Part shown: piece after piece, positions 1 to 5,514 of the stretch
Position numbering within the stretch: the first letter of the stretch is position 1
Layout of the letters: each line of letters opens with the position of its first letter
NCBI GenBank assembly: GCA_903907475.1
Contig: CAIVOB010000179.1
Location: forward strand, 1 to 5,514
DNA length: 5,514 nucleotides
DNA from: Candidatus Omnitrophota bacterium
GTDB taxonomy: Bacteria > Omnitrophota > Gorgyraeia > Gygaellales > Profunditerraquicolaceae
Direction of reading: 5' to 3'
The notes under the pieces: generated by a model
Told to the model about the DNA's origin: nothing
The model's database searches: none
What the model saw: the letters and a program-made list of their open reading frames with translations, nothing else
Made by a program: the position numbers and the translations under genes

Positions 1-1301
1 TGATTTGTGCTTTGGCGCGTTGTTTAAAACCGGATATTTTAGCGGCGCATAAAGCTTTAAAGATCGCTAAAAATCCGCGCATTCATATTTTTTTGGCAAC
101 TTCTAAAATTCACCTCCAGTATAAATTTAAAAAAGCTGAAGCCGAGATTTTATCTTTGGCGAAAGAGGCAACTCGGAGTGCGAGAAAACTCTGCGCCGAT
201 ATCGAATTTTCTCCTGAAGATGCAACACGCTCTGAAAGAAGTTTTCTTTATCGGATAATCGAAGCGGCTATTTCTGAAGGTGCCCGGACAATTAATATCC
301 CGGATACTGTTGGGTATAGCTATCCGCAAGAAATTTATACTTTAATTACCGATATCCGTAATAATGTTCCTAACATTCGAAAGGCAGTTATTGCTATTCA
401 TTGTCATGATGATTTAGGTTTAGCTACGGCGAATTCATTGTCGGCAATTTTAGCCGGCGCCCGTCAGGTGCATTGTACGGTTAATGGCATTGGGGAACGG
501 GCGGGCAATGGATCATTAGAAGAGATTGTTATGGCGCTTAAAACTCGTCAGGATGTTTTCGGTGATTTTTATACGCAAATTAAAACTCAGGAAATATTGC
601 GTACTTCGCGTTTAGTGAGTAATTTAACGAATATTATTATTGCTCCGAATAAGGCGATTGTAGGAAAGAATGCTTTTCGTCATGAATCCGGAATTCACCA
701 AGATGCGATCTTAAAGAAAAGAGAGACTTATGAGATTATGGATCCGCATGATGTCGGAGTTGCCGCCAGCCAATTGGTTTTGGGAAAACATTCCGGAAGG
801 CATGCTTTTAAGAATCGTTTAATGATTTTAGGTTTTAAATTAAATGATCAACAGTTGAATAAAGCTTTTGCTAAATTTAAAGTCATCGCTGATAAGAAAA
901 AAGAGATTTTTGATGATGATCTCAGATTTATTGTGGAAGATCAGATTAGCCAGCGTAATCCGGTTTGGAAATTGAAAAGTTTTCACACCCAGTCCGGGAC
1001 TTTGATTAAGCCGGAGGCCAAAGTTGTACTTTTAAAAAAAGGTAAATTCTTGGAGGGAGTATCTTTCGGGGATGGGCCGATTGATGCCTGTTTTAAAGCG
1101 ATCGATAAAATCATCGGATTAAAAGCAAAATTAGAAGATTTTCGCTTGGAAGCCGTTACTTCCGGTAAAGACGCCTTGGGGCATGTTAATTTGAAATTAG
1201 CTATTAAGGGAGTGATTTACGGCGGGAGTGGCTCAAGTACGGATATTATTGAAGCATCGCTGGCTGCCTATCTTAACGCGATAAATAAATATGCCGCATA
1301 A
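1..1301 (+). CDS. leuA: 2-isopropylmalate synthase, 5'-truncated by window edge
   Basis: Catalyses the first committed step of leucine biosynthesis: acetyl-CoA plus 2-oxoisovalerate gives 2-isopropylmalate, in the cytoplasm. The frame is open from base 3 with no stop upstream, and the first visible codons already match the family interior, so the TTG at 12 is not the real start. Aligning the metal-binding HCH (nt 399-407) with His202/His204 of the E. coli enzyme suggests about 70 N-terminal residues are missing, including the metal-binding Asp near the N-terminus. Visible signatures are the HCHDDLGLATANS strand, GIGERAGN (Asn at nt 507-509), and HESGIHQD followed by YEIMDPHDVG from nt 681. 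The C-terminal regulatory (leucine-binding, LeuA dimer) domain covers roughly nt 910-1298 and ends with GSGSSTDIIEAS. That domain favours true LeuA over homocitrate synthase; a citramalate synthase is less likely but cannot be fully excluded. The last 11 bases overlap the next gene. Confidence 0.96.
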   Translation, partial: ICALARCLKPDILAAHKALKIAKNPRIHIFLATSKIHLQYKFKKAEAEILSLAKEATRSARKLCADIEFSPEDATRSERSFLYRIIEAAISEGARTINIPDTVGYSYPQEIYTLITDIRNNVPNIRKAVIAIHCHDDLGLATANSLSAILAGARQVHCTVNGIGERAGNGSLEEIVMALKTRQDVFGDFYTQIKTQEILRTSRLVSNLTNIIIAPNKAIVGKNAFRHESGIHQDAILKKRETYEIMDPHDVGVAASQLVLGKHSGRHAFKNRLMILGFKLNDQQLNKAFAKFKVIADKKKEIFDDDLRFIVEDQISQRNPVWKLKSFHTQSGTLIKPEAKVVLLKKGKFLEGVSFGDGPIDACFKAIDKIIGLKAKLEDFRLEAVTSGKDALGHVNLKLAIKGVIYGGSGSSTDIIEASLAAYLNAINKYAA

Positions 1302-1737
1302 TAAGTTAGTCGCGAGGGTTTTCCTCGTGGCAGGGCTAATGTTTTTAGTAGTGATTTTTATTTTTCGTGATGCGGTTAGTTCTCTATTGCAGTTTAATTT
1401 AAAGAAAGCTCACGTGGTGGTGAGTAATTTTGCCCCGAATATTTCGCAACCAGGATACCGCAGTCCCCCCTTGAGTAATTTACTTAAAGAAACGGAATTA
1501 GGGATGTATTTTGGTGAGCCTTTTAAGAGTTTTAGCCCAGATGATTGGGGGAGCTTTTGGGAGATTATTTATGGTGAGCGTCCTTTAGATGATGTTGGCC
1601 CGGATTTACCATTAAGAAATCGGCAATTATCTACGGATGAAGTGATCCAGGAGCTTAAATCGCGTTATGGAGAGCCTTTTACGCGTTATCAAAATAGTCA
1701 TTGGCAGTTCTTTTTTGAACTTTTGGCAAAAAAATGA
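1291..1737 (+). CDS. membrane-anchored small protein of unknown function with an internal repeat
   Basis: I do not recognise this 148-residue protein. Residues 10-25 form one hydrophobic segment after a basic N-terminus (K5, R9), which suggests a signal anchor with the rest outside the cytoplasm. The soluble part carries two ungapped modules, residues 61-93 and 113-145, sharing LS, EL, GEPF, a Trp, a Phe and a Glu at a constant offset of 52. The start is uncertain. The ATG at 1291 overlaps leuA and has no Shine-Dalgarno, whereas an in-frame GTG at 1327 has GAGGG at 1314-1318, eight bases upstream, and would still leave a hydrophobic N-terminus. The protein is probably real: it sits inside an operon, its stop overlaps the aroE start by ATGA, and the internal repeat implies selection on the protein. 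The neighbours do not reveal its job; a role in the envelope is inference only. Confidence 0.78.
   Translation: MPHNKLVARVFLVAGLMFLVVIFIFRDAVSSLLQFNLKKAHVVVSNFAPNISQPGYRSPPLSNLLKETELGMYFGEPFKSFSPDDWGSFWEIIYGERPLDDVGPDLPLRNRQLSTDEVIQELKSRYGEPFTRYQNSHWQFFFELLAKK
1314..1329 (+). promoter_or_regulatory. possible ribosome binding site with alternative GTG start
   Basis: GAGGG at 1314-1318 lies eight bases before an in-frame GTG at 1327-1329. This is a better initiation signal than anything in front of the ATG at 1291. If used, the unknown protein is 136 residues long and the gene no longer overlaps leuA but follows it after 25 bases. The choice cannot be settled from one sequence. Confidence 0.45.
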
Positions 1738-2573
1738 GTTTAAAAACAAAAGAAAAAATTTATGGTTTATTAGGGTTCCCGGTTAAGCACAGTCTTTCTC
1801 CGCGGATGCACAACGCTGCGCTAGCGGCTTTAAAAATAAAAGCAAAATATAAGCTTTTTCCGATTCCGCCACAGGAATTTAAAAATTTTATTGCAAGTTT
1901 AAAAGTTAAAAATATTTATGGTTTTAATGTCACTTATCCTTATAAAGAAGAAATTTTGAGTTTTTTAAAAACTAAATCCGTAGAGGTTAAGAAAATTGGC
2001 GCCGCCAATACCGTGGTGGTTGATCGTTTTGGGAAATTACATGGTTTTAATACCGATGGTTTAGGTTTTATTCAGGATCTTAAAGTATTAAAAATTCGCC
2101 CGCAGAAAGTCGCCTTAATTGGAGCCGGCGGAGCAGCCAAAGCGGTAAGTTTTGCTTGTGGTAAACTCAAAGTTCAGGAGCTTTGTATTTATGATCAGGA
2201 TAAATTCAAAGCTTTAAGTTTGTTTAAAAAATTAAATTCTGAGTATCCGGAAACTAAATTTGATGTGGTAAGGAGAATTACGGATTTAGATTTAGCAAAG
2301 AAAGACCTGCTTGTTAATGCTACTCCAGTGGGAATGCAGGCGACGGACGCGCTTTTAATTTCGGGGCGTGATTTGCACCCGGGATTATTTGTTTATGATT
2401 TGATTTATAGCCCGCGGGAAACAAAATTATTGGCTTTGGCTAAAGCGCATAATTTAAATTTCGCTAATGGTTTAGGGATGTTATTTTATCAGGGAGTTTT
2501 TGCTTTTCGTCATTTTACGGGTAAGAATCCTCCGCTTAAAATTATGCAAGAAGCGTTAGGGAAAGGAGCATAA
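1734..2573 (+). CDS. aroE: shikimate dehydrogenase (NADP+)
   Basis: Reduces 3-dehydroshikimate to shikimate with NADPH, the fourth step of the chorismate pathway to aromatic amino acids. At 279 residues it has the usual family length. The substrate-binding N-terminal domain shows GFPVKHSLSPRMHNAAL (14-30), with the two serines and the HN pair that contact shikimate. NVTYPYK ends in the catalytic Lys71, and GAANT (89-93) and FNTDGLGF (105-112, with the catalytic Asp108) follow. The Rossmann domain has the glycine-rich loop GAGGAAKA (130-137), then NATPVGM (195-201), YDLIYSPRET (221-230) and NGLGMLFYQG (245-254). All key residues are present, so the enzyme should be active. The Gly-rich loop and full set of shikimate-site residues fit AroE better than a quinate dehydrogenase, though substrate range cannot be read directly. 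The ATG overlaps the upstream stop (ATGA) and has an A-rich leader without a Shine-Dalgarno, which suggests translational coupling. Confidence 0.97.
   Translation: MSLKTKEKIYGLLGFPVKHSLSPRMHNAALAALKIKAKYKLFPIPPQEFKNFIASLKVKNIYGFNVTYPYKEEILSFLKTKSVEVKKIGAANTVVVDRFGKLHGFNTDGLGFIQDLKVLKIRPQKVALIGAGGAAKAVSFACGKLKVQELCIYDQDKFKALSLFKKLNSEYPETKFDVVRRITDLDLAKKDLLVNATPVGMQATDALLISGRDLHPGLFVYDLIYSPRETKLLALAKAHNLNFANGLGMLFYQGVFAFRHFTGKNPPLKIMQEALGKGA
2562..2568 (+). promoter_or_regulatory. Shine-Dalgarno site of the prepilin peptidase gene
   Basis: AAAGGAG ends eight bases before the ATG at 2577 and lies inside the last codons of aroE. It is the only strong Shine-Dalgarno in front of an annotated start in this window, and it supports the chosen start. 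Confidence 0.8.
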
Positions 2574-2576
2574 GCA

Positions 2577-3389
2577 ATGATTGCTAAGATTGTGGTTTTT
2601 ATTTTCGGTTCGATTGTGGGAAGCTTTTTAAATGTTTGTATTCATAGGATGCCAAAAAGTGAATCGGTAGTTTGGCCGCGTTCACATTGCCCAAAGTGTC
2701 AGAAGCGCATTCCCGGGTATGATAATATTCCTTTTTTAAGCTTCATCTTTCTTGGCGGCCGTTGCCGTTTTTGCCATGAGAAGATCTCCTTGCGCTATCC
2801 TTTAGTGGAACTGTTAACGGCTTTATTAACTTTAGCACTTTTTGTGCGTTTTGGTTTAAGTTACTATTTTTTTATTTATTTAGTGATGGTCTGGGGTTTA
2901 ATGATTGCTACTTTTATCGATATTCCGCACCGTATTATTCCGGATGAGATTTCGATTGGCGGGATGATTGTCGGTTTTATTATGGTTTCCGTGATGGGTT
3001 TTAAGCTTCATCCCTTAAGTTTTAATTTTTCTCCTTTATTAGGTTCATTGGCGGGAATTTTTGTCGGTGGCGGGATTATTTATTTAACCGGAGTTATCTT
3101 CGATTTAATTTATTTTAAATTACTTAGACGGCCGGCAATTAATGGGGAAACCGAATCGATGGGCGGAGGGGATGTGAAGCTTTTAGCGATGATCGGGGCG
3201 TTTTTAGGCTGGCAGCAAGCCCTACTGACTTTTTTCATTGCTCCGTTTTTTGGTTTAGTAGTTGGTGTGTTTAATATTTTGACGAAGAAGGATCACACTA
3301 TTCCTTACGGGCCGTTTCTTTCTTTAGCGGCATTGTTATCTTTATTTTGGTCAGATAAAATAATCGCGTTAATTTTTCCGGCGCGATAG
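2577..3389 (+). CDS. pilD: type IV prepilin peptidase / N-methyltransferase (A24 family)
   Basis: An inner-membrane aspartic protease that cleaves the leader of type IV pilin and type II secretion pseudopilin precursors, and in full-length members also methylates the new N-terminus. The sequence has the complete bifunctional layout: GSIVGSFLNVCIHRMP (11-26), then the cytoplasmic zinc-type domain with two Cys pairs (C38/C41 and C63/C66) around YDNIPFLSF, then several hydrophobic segments. The two catalytic aspartates are D115 in FIDIPHRIIPDE and D199 in the GGGDVK motif. A final IPYGPFLSL (242-250) matches the family C-terminus. The 270 residues are normal in length. The gene follows aroE after three bases, with a strong Shine-Dalgarno. 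No pilin, secretion ATPase or other pilus gene is in the window, so its partners lie elsewhere. The name pilD rather than gspO, pulO or comC is a convention; the sequence does not decide which system it serves. Confidence 0.95.
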   Translation: MIAKIVVFIFGSIVGSFLNVCIHRMPKSESVVWPRSHCPKCQKRIPGYDNIPFLSFIFLGGRCRFCHEKISLRYPLVELLTALLTLALFVRFGLSYYFFIYLVMVWGLMIATFIDIPHRIIPDEISIGGMIVGFIMVSVMGFKLHPLSFNFSPLLGSLAGIFVGGGIIYLTGVIFDLIYFKLLRRPAINGETESMGGGDVKLLAMIGAFLGWQQALLTFFIAPFFGLVVGVFNILTKKDHTIPYGPFLSLAALLSLFWSDKIIALIFPAR

Positions 3390-3397
3390 TTTAAAAA

Positions 3398-5203
3398 ATG
3401 GCCGAATCTTACCTTAGTCAGCAATTAGCGGGGTCTCTTTCTAAAGATCGTTGGCAAGAAGTTGGTTTCTTTAAGCGCGCCGGGGTCCTGGTTCCTTTAT
3501 TTTCTGTTTATTCCAAAAATAGTTATGGCATTGGTGATTTAGGAGATTTATTAAAAATCATTGATTGGGCAAAGCGCACTCAACATTCCATTGTGCAATT
3601 GCTACCGATGAATGAAGTGGGTGCATTGTTTTGTCCGTATGATGCTTTAAGTTCCTTTGCTTTAGAACCGGCCTATATTGATTTAAATGCCTTTCCGGGA
3701 TTAAAAGGCAAAAAGTTTAAATCCGCGCGTCGAGAAAATCAATTCGTAGATTATGCTTTAAAACAACAAAAGCTTAAAATGCTTTGGGAAGTTTTTTTAG
3801 CTGAGGATTTAACGGAAAGCGTGGAATTTGAAGCGTTCCAGCAAAAAAATTCTTACTGGTTATTAGATTTCGCACTTTTTAAAATTTTAAAAGAGTATCA
3901 TCAGGGCCAGGCTTGGCAGGAATGGGAGGAAAAGTATCGCGATCGTCATTTAGAGTCTTTGCAAAATTTTCAAAAAGAAAATATTGAAAAAATAACTTTT
4001 CAAATGTGGTTGCAGTGGGTTATTTTTAAACAATTTAAAGCGGCGCAGAGTTATGCGGCTAAAAATAATATTTTTCTTAAAGGAGATTTACCGGTTTTAG
4101 TTTCGCGGGATAGCGCTGATGTCTGGGCGCATGTGGATTTTTTTAAGCTGGAGTTTGCTGCTGGAGCTCCTGCGGATATGTATTGCGCTAAGGGCCAGCG
4201 TTGGGGGATGCCGACCTATAATTGGGACAATATTGCCAGGAATAACTATCTTTATATTAAAGAAAAACTAAGATTTGCTCAGGAATTTTATAATATTTTA
4301 AGGATTGACCATGTGGTGGGGCTTTTTCGGATTTGGAGTATTTCTTACTATGATGATGAAGAAAATCAGGGATTAAACGGTGTTTTTGATCCGGCGGAAG
4401 AAAATCTTTGGGCAGTACATGGAAAGAAAATTTTAAAACTTTTAGTCGAAAATACTAAAATGCTTTTGTGCGCTGAAGATTTAGGAGTCATTCCTCAATC
4501 TTGCCGCGAAACGTTGAATGAGTTCGGGATTGCCGGTAACGATGTACAACGTTGGGTTAAAGATTGGAATAAACGCCATGATTTTCTTCTTCCCCAGGAG
4601 TACCGGGAGCTGTCGGTGGCAATGCTTTCGACTCACGATACTACGAATTGGTTTGCTTGGTGGCAATATGAAGCGGGTACGGTTGACGAAGGGCTTTTCA
4701 TGCGTAAATGCGCTCAACGTGGTATTGATTTTCAATTAATTAAGAGCAAACTTTTTAATCTTCAGCTTTCAAAGCATGGACGTTTGCGTTGGAAGGAAGA
4801 AGTAAAAAGCATAGATAAATTACTAGAAGGTTTAGGGAAAAGCTCGGCTGAAGTGGGAGATTTTATTGAATTATATGAAAATACTTACGCGGAAAAAGAA
4901 AAGCTTTGGGAGTTATTGGATTGTTCGGGGCCGCTAAAAGAAAAGGGTGACAAACAGTTATTGTCCAAGATGCTTAAATTTGTTTTAAGTTCGCAGTCTA
5001 TATTTTGTATTAATTTAATTGGGGATCTTTTAAGTTTAACGGATATTTTTAAAGGTGATCCGTATCAGTATCGCCTTAATGTTCCCGGAACGATTAGCGC
5101 TTTGAATTGGTCGCAACGCTTGCCGATTAGTATTGAAGACTTACTCAAGCATCCGGTGAATAAGCAGATTCGTGAGATGAATATCGCTTCCGGTCGGATT
5201 TAA
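3398..5203 (+). CDS. malQ: 4-alpha-glucanotransferase, GH77, with DPE2-like motifs
   Basis: A cytoplasmic amylomaltase that transfers alpha-1,4-glucan segments between maltooligosaccharides, used in maltose or glycogen metabolism. Recognised by RAGVLVPLFS (27-36), GIGDLGD (44-50), LKGDLPVLVSRDSADVWAH (227-245), GAPADMYCAKGQRWGMPTYN (256-275), RIDHVVGLFRIW (302-313), CAEDLGVIP (358-366) and STHDTTNWFAWW (411-422). By family analogy the nucleophile is D304, the acid/base E360 and the stabilising aspartate D414. The C-terminus keeps YRLNVPGT and NWSQRLP. At 601 residues it is longer than Thermus-type MalQ (about 500). The excess includes the stretch between D414 and RLNVPGT, about 145 residues and mostly helical-looking. 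RIDHVVGLFRIW and the EDLGVIP region read more like DPE2-type enzymes than E. coli MalQ, but there is no N-terminal starch-binding domain. The ATG follows the previous stop by eight bases and has a TTTAAAAA leader without a Shine-Dalgarno. Confidence 0.93.
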   Translation: MAESYLSQQLAGSLSKDRWQEVGFFKRAGVLVPLFSVYSKNSYGIGDLGDLLKIIDWAKRTQHSIVQLLPMNEVGALFCPYDALSSFALEPAYIDLNAFPGLKGKKFKSARRENQFVDYALKQQKLKMLWEVFLAEDLTESVEFEAFQQKNSYWLLDFALFKILKEYHQGQAWQEWEEKYRDRHLESLQNFQKENIEKITFQMWLQWVIFKQFKAAQSYAAKNNIFLKGDLPVLVSRDSADVWAHVDFFKLEFAAGAPADMYCAKGQRWGMPTYNWDNIARNNYLYIKEKLRFAQEFYNILRIDHVVGLFRIWSISYYDDEENQGLNGVFDPAEENLWAVHGKKILKLLVENTKMLLCAEDLGVIPQSCRETLNEFGIAGNDVQRWVKDWNKRHDFLLPQEYRELSVAMLSTHDTTNWFAWWQYEAGTVDEGLFMRKCAQRGIDFQLIKSKLFNLQLSKHGRLRWKEEVKSIDKLLEGLGKSSAEVGDFIELYENTYAEKEKLWELLDCSGPLKEKGDKQLLSKMLKFVLSSQSIFCINLIGDLLSLTDIFKGDPYQYRLNVPGTISALNWSQRLPISIEDLLKHPVNKQIREMNIASGRI

Positions 5204-5209
5204 TTTTAT

Positions 5210-5224
5210 TAACGGGTCCCGTTA
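5210..5224. repeat. 15-base near-perfect palindrome after malQ
   Basis: TAACGGGTCCCGTTA reads as seven-base arms around a central T, starting seven bases after the malQ stop. With a one-base centre it is a poor RNA hairpin as written and has no T tract, so it looks more like a protein-binding or repeat-derived site than a terminator. It contains the first copy of the CGGGTCC core that recurs downstream. Confidence 0.6.
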
Positions 5225-5242
5225 TGAATTTAGCGGGTCCCT

Positions 5243-5260
5243 GACTGCCGTCAGGCAGTC
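5243..5260 (+). repeat. compact hairpin after malQ
   Basis: GACTGCC (5243-5249) pairs perfectly with GGCAGTC (5254-5260) around a GTCA tetraloop. A competing hairpin pairs CTGAC (5241-5245) with GTCAG (5250-5254). The following bases, TGTCTTGACTTGG, are not a T tract, so this is at most a weak terminator or an mRNA 3'-end stabilising stem. Confidence 0.6.
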
Positions 5261-5321
5261 TGTCTTGACTTGGTTTTCGTACGGACGCTTGTTGCGCCAC
5301 AACTGAAAAATTTTATTTGGC

Positions 5322-5351
5322 GGGTCCTGCCACTGCGGCACCCTTTTTTTT
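5322..5351 (+). terminator. intrinsic terminator of the operon
   Basis: GGGT (5322-5325) pairs with ACCC (5340-5343), and GCC (5329-5331) with GGC (5337-5339), leaving a three-base CCT bulge and an ACTGC loop. Eight T follow directly (5344-5351). It lies about 120 bases after the malQ stop, so the transcript would have a long structured 3' end. It is embedded in the larger inverted repeat, whose 5319-5327/5382-5390 pairing would compete with this stem. Confidence 0.65.
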
Positions 5352-5372
5352 GTCCTCGCTGCGGCTGCGGGC

Positions 5373-5406
5373 AAAAAAATGGGACCCGCCTCCGTGTCAC
5401 CCGCAG
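5373..5406 (-). terminator. possible minus-strand terminator
   Basis: Read on the minus strand, a GC-rich segment (5381-5406) is followed by T7, the complement of the A tract at 5373-5379. Its stem is modest: GAC with GTC, and GG with CC across a bulge. Together with the plus-strand terminator it would make the region bidirectional, which fits a convergent gene to the right, but the stem is weak. Confidence 0.3.
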
Positions 5407-5455
5407 AATAAAATTTTTCTAAAGTTAGCTTATACGGTAATGCAATTTGTGGTTT

Positions 5456-5514
5456 TTACGCGAATGTCGGTTTTAGCCAATGGAGCTTGAGTATTTTCGG
5501 GTATCCCGAGGCCA
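5456..5514 (-). CDS. possible 3' end of a convergent reading frame, very weak
   Basis: On the minus strand a frame enters from the right edge and ends at TAA (5456-5458), with 18 sense codons visible (A-S-G-Y-P-K-I-L-K-L-H-W-L-K-P-T-F-A). The length is far too short to recognise a family, and an open run of this size occurs by chance. It is listed because it would make the preceding repeat region a convergent intergenic space. The stretch may equally be part of a non-coding repeat. Confidence 0.15.
   Translation of the reverse strand, partial: ASGYPKILKLHWLKPTFA
5497..5509. repeat. short hairpin near the right edge
   Basis: TCGGG (5497-5501) and CCCGA (5505-5509) are perfect reverse complements around TAT. 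No T tract follows within the window. It may belong to a larger element cut by the edge. Between 5420 and 5496 I see no other supported feature. Confidence 0.4.

Larger units (their letters stand above)
5213..5390. repeat. four dispersed copies of a CGGGTCC core
   Basis: Direct copies are at 5213-5219, 5234-5240 and 5321-5327, and an inverted copy (GGACCCG) is at 5382-5388. The flanks are also shared: TTAACGGGTCCC (5209-5220) and TTAGCGGGTCCC (5230-5241) differ at one base in twelve, and TTTGGCGGGTCC (5316-5327) differs from TTTAGCGGGTCC (5229-5240) at one base in twelve. Spacing is irregular (21 then 87 bases between direct copies), which argues against CRISPR and against a regular iteron array. 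Confidence 0.7.
5305..5419. repeat. 115-base imperfect inverted repeat
   Basis: Outer arms of 13 bases match perfectly as reverse complements: GAAAAATTTTATT (5305-5317) and AATAAAATTTTTC (5407-5419). A second perfect pair lies inside: GGCGGGTCC (5319-5327) and GGACCCGCC (5382-5390). A third is TTTTTTTG (5345-5352) and CAAAAAAA (5372-5379). A rival pairing joins CTGCGG (5333-5338) or CTGCGGG (5365-5371) with CCCGCAG (5400-5406). The whole can be drawn as a long cruciform or RNA stem with asymmetric bulges. It contains no reading frame that I can support. It may be a palindromic repeat element of the genome, a bidirectional terminator, or both. Confidence 0.7.

Noticed and set aside
12..14. TTG as a true start of leuA
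   Set aside because: The frame continues to the left edge, and residues before the TTG still match the interior of the family, so the gene is cut by the window.
1465..1470. C6 run as a possible frameshift in the unknown gene
   Set aside because: The frame stays open on both sides, and the two internal repeat modules downstream are in the same frame as the hydrophobic N-terminus.
4481..4735. Minus-strand open frame of 84 codons inside malQ
   Set aside because: It lies wholly opposite the conserved catalytic region of malQ (D414 motif), shows no recognisable domain, and is best explained as a shadow of the real gene.
4518..4739. Plus-strand open frame of 73 codons in another phase of malQ
   Set aside because: It is fully inside malQ out of frame and has no family features; the malQ frame carries all the conserved motifs.
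5265..5293. TTGACT as a -35 promoter box
   Set aside because: No TATAAT-like sequence occurs at the proper distance (about 17 bases on), and no gene follows on the plus strand.
5213..5390. CRISPR array or regular iterons built on CGGGTCC
   Set aside because: Copies are too short, irregularly spaced and one is inverted; there are no uniform spacers and no cas genes.
5440..5490. Sixteen-codon plus-strand frame starting ATG 5440
   Set aside because: It is very short, has no Shine-Dalgarno, and nothing about its composition supports coding.

Overview
The window is almost entirely coding on the + strand. It shows five tightly packed genes in one transcriptional direction, ending in a structured intergenic stretch at the right edge. 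The DNA is AT-leaning with heavy TTA leucine use. The gene set (leucine and shikimate biosynthesis, a prepilin peptidase, an alpha-glucan transferase) points to a free-living bacterium with type IV pilus or type II secretion machinery. A Gram-negative, poorly cultivated lineage such as Omnitrophota is a reasonable guess from the overall look of the operon, but nothing here proves the taxon.

Layout: (1) 1-1301, leuA, 2-isopropylmalate synthase, cut at its 5' end by the window edge. (2) 1291-1737, an unrecognised membrane-anchored small protein. (3) 1734-2573, aroE, shikimate dehydrogenase. (4) 2577-3389, prepilin peptidase of the PilD/GspO type. (5) 3398-5203, a GH77 4-alpha-glucanotransferase that resembles plant DPE2 in several core motifs. 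Junctions are an 11-base overlap, a 4-base ATGA overlap, a 3-base gap and an 8-base gap. One polycistronic mRNA with a promoter left of the window is therefore the simplest reading. The genes do not form one pathway; they look like a housekeeping operon of mixed function.

Region 5204-5514 (311 bases) has no confident gene. It is dense in inverted and direct repeats: four copies of a CGGGTCC core (three direct, one inverted), two compact hairpins, a good intrinsic terminator with a T8 tract, and a 115-base imperfect inverted repeat with perfect 13-base outer arms. The right end may hold the 3' end of a convergent minus-strand reading frame, but only 18 codons are visible.

The most interesting observations are the repeat-rich composite element after malQ, an internal duplication in the unknown protein encoded at 1291-1737 (two ungapped 33-residue modules sharing LS, EL, GEPF, W, F and E), and an A AAA AAA heptamer at the overlap between that gene and aroE. 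No strong evidence for a new multi-gene system was found.
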